Source: Sindora glabra
Lineage: Eukaryota > Streptophyta > Magnoliopsida > Fabales > Fabaceae
DNA length: 64,000 nt
Direction of reading: 5' to 3'
NCBI GenBank assembly: GCA_020226215.1
Contig: CM035230.1
Coordinates: 25,711,883-25,775,882 of the forward strand
The translations under genes and the position numbers were made by a program. Position 1 is the first letter of the stretch. The number at the start of each line of letters is the position of its first letter. Under the pieces are notes generated by a model. It was not told the origin of the DNA. It was given only the letters and a program-made list of their open reading frames with translations, and made no database searches. This document shows positions 63,504-64,000 of the stretch, piece by piece.

Positions 63504-63773
63504 GACTAAAAACCTATCTTAATCCCTTTAGTATTGAATTTTTATCAATTTTGTATCTCACTAAAAGTTTGTATCAATTTAATCTTTGTAAGATTAACTT
63601 TATTTCAAAATTTAATTTTCCCATAGATGAGATGAAGTTATTGAATTATTATATGGAAAAACTAAAATTTGATGTGAAATTAATTTCATAGGAATTAAAT
63701 TAATACAAACTTTTAGTTAAGGATGAAATTAATAAAAACTTAATTTTATAGAGATCAAAATAGGTTTTTGGTT
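63504..63773. mobile_element. Mutator-type MITE, 270 bp
   Basis: The arms match over about 100 bases: GACTAAAAACCTATCTTAAT at the left and AACCAAAAACCTATTTTGAT read from the right, with ACTAAAAGTTTGTATxAATTTAAT shared further in. A perfect 9-bp direct repeat TTATAAATA flanks it (63495-63503 and 63774-63782), the target length of Mutator-like elements. Confidence 0.88.
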
Positions 63774-64000
63774 TTATAAATATGTACCTTGTTAATTATA
63801 ATTATTATATAATACAATCCTTTTATTATACAATGTCCTGATTGAACTGAGGGCATGATGTATTAGTTGAAATATTAGTTATTTAATTACTATGTATCCA
63901 ATCTAGAATTGATGACTTATTATGAATGTCAAAACTCTTGTTCTGATTCCATTCCACCTTGACCAAAGATTTCCATATTATAATTCATAAGATAACACAT

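Overview
The window is nuclear DNA of a flowering plant, most likely a eudicot. It is very AT-rich, its genes are split by GT-AG introns, and it carries typical plant transposons. The two intact genes resemble NFR1/LYK3/CERK1-type LysM receptor kinases of dicots. No species can be named from the sequence alone.

Genes. Two LysM receptor-like kinase genes lie head to tail on the + strand. Copy 1 (624-5482) lacks exon 1, which lies before the window; exons 2-12 are intact. Copy 2 (26167-32315) is complete, with 12 exons and 601 codons. The splice structure matches exon by exon. It includes an 8-nt microexon, which is inferred from reading phase in both copies. Both kinases keep the glycine loop, catalytic Lys, HRD and DFG. 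They differ in the activation segment: FAQYGD in copy 1, FGEGIV in copy 2. Proteins of this family sit in the plasma membrane and perceive chitin or lipo-chitooligosaccharides. The pair is best read as a tandem duplication with divergence.

Between the genes (5483-26166) there is AT-rich DNA and an 8.8 kb CACTA (En/Spm) transposon at 10326-19114. It has a GAA target duplication, dense subterminal repeats at both ends, and remnants of a TNP2-type transposase and of a second transposon protein. A small foldback element abuts its 3' end. Other foldbacks and local tandem repeats follow, then the 5' flank of copy 2.

Downstream of copy 2 the window is transposon DNA. A 9.5 kb long-TIR Mutator-like element (33551-43071, near-perfect 9-bp target duplication) carries broken fragments of a FRIENDLY/CLU (clustered mitochondria) gene and of another plant gene, so it looks like a Pack-MULE. 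Next come AT-rich repeats with a possible Helitron end, a 2.3 kb foldback Mutator-like element (49117-51448), a decayed L1-type LINE on the - strand (about 52980-58930), and two MITEs (61796-62233; 63504-63773). A three-copy MITE family also has a member inside intron 11 of copy 2, and an RTE-type LINE tail sits in its intron 9.

The most unusual local signals are a perfect 48-bp tandem duplication that doubles the exon 2 splice acceptor of copy 2, and a stop-free 75-nt intron just before the DFG exon of the same gene. No tRNA, rRNA, CRISPR or bacterial feature was seen.
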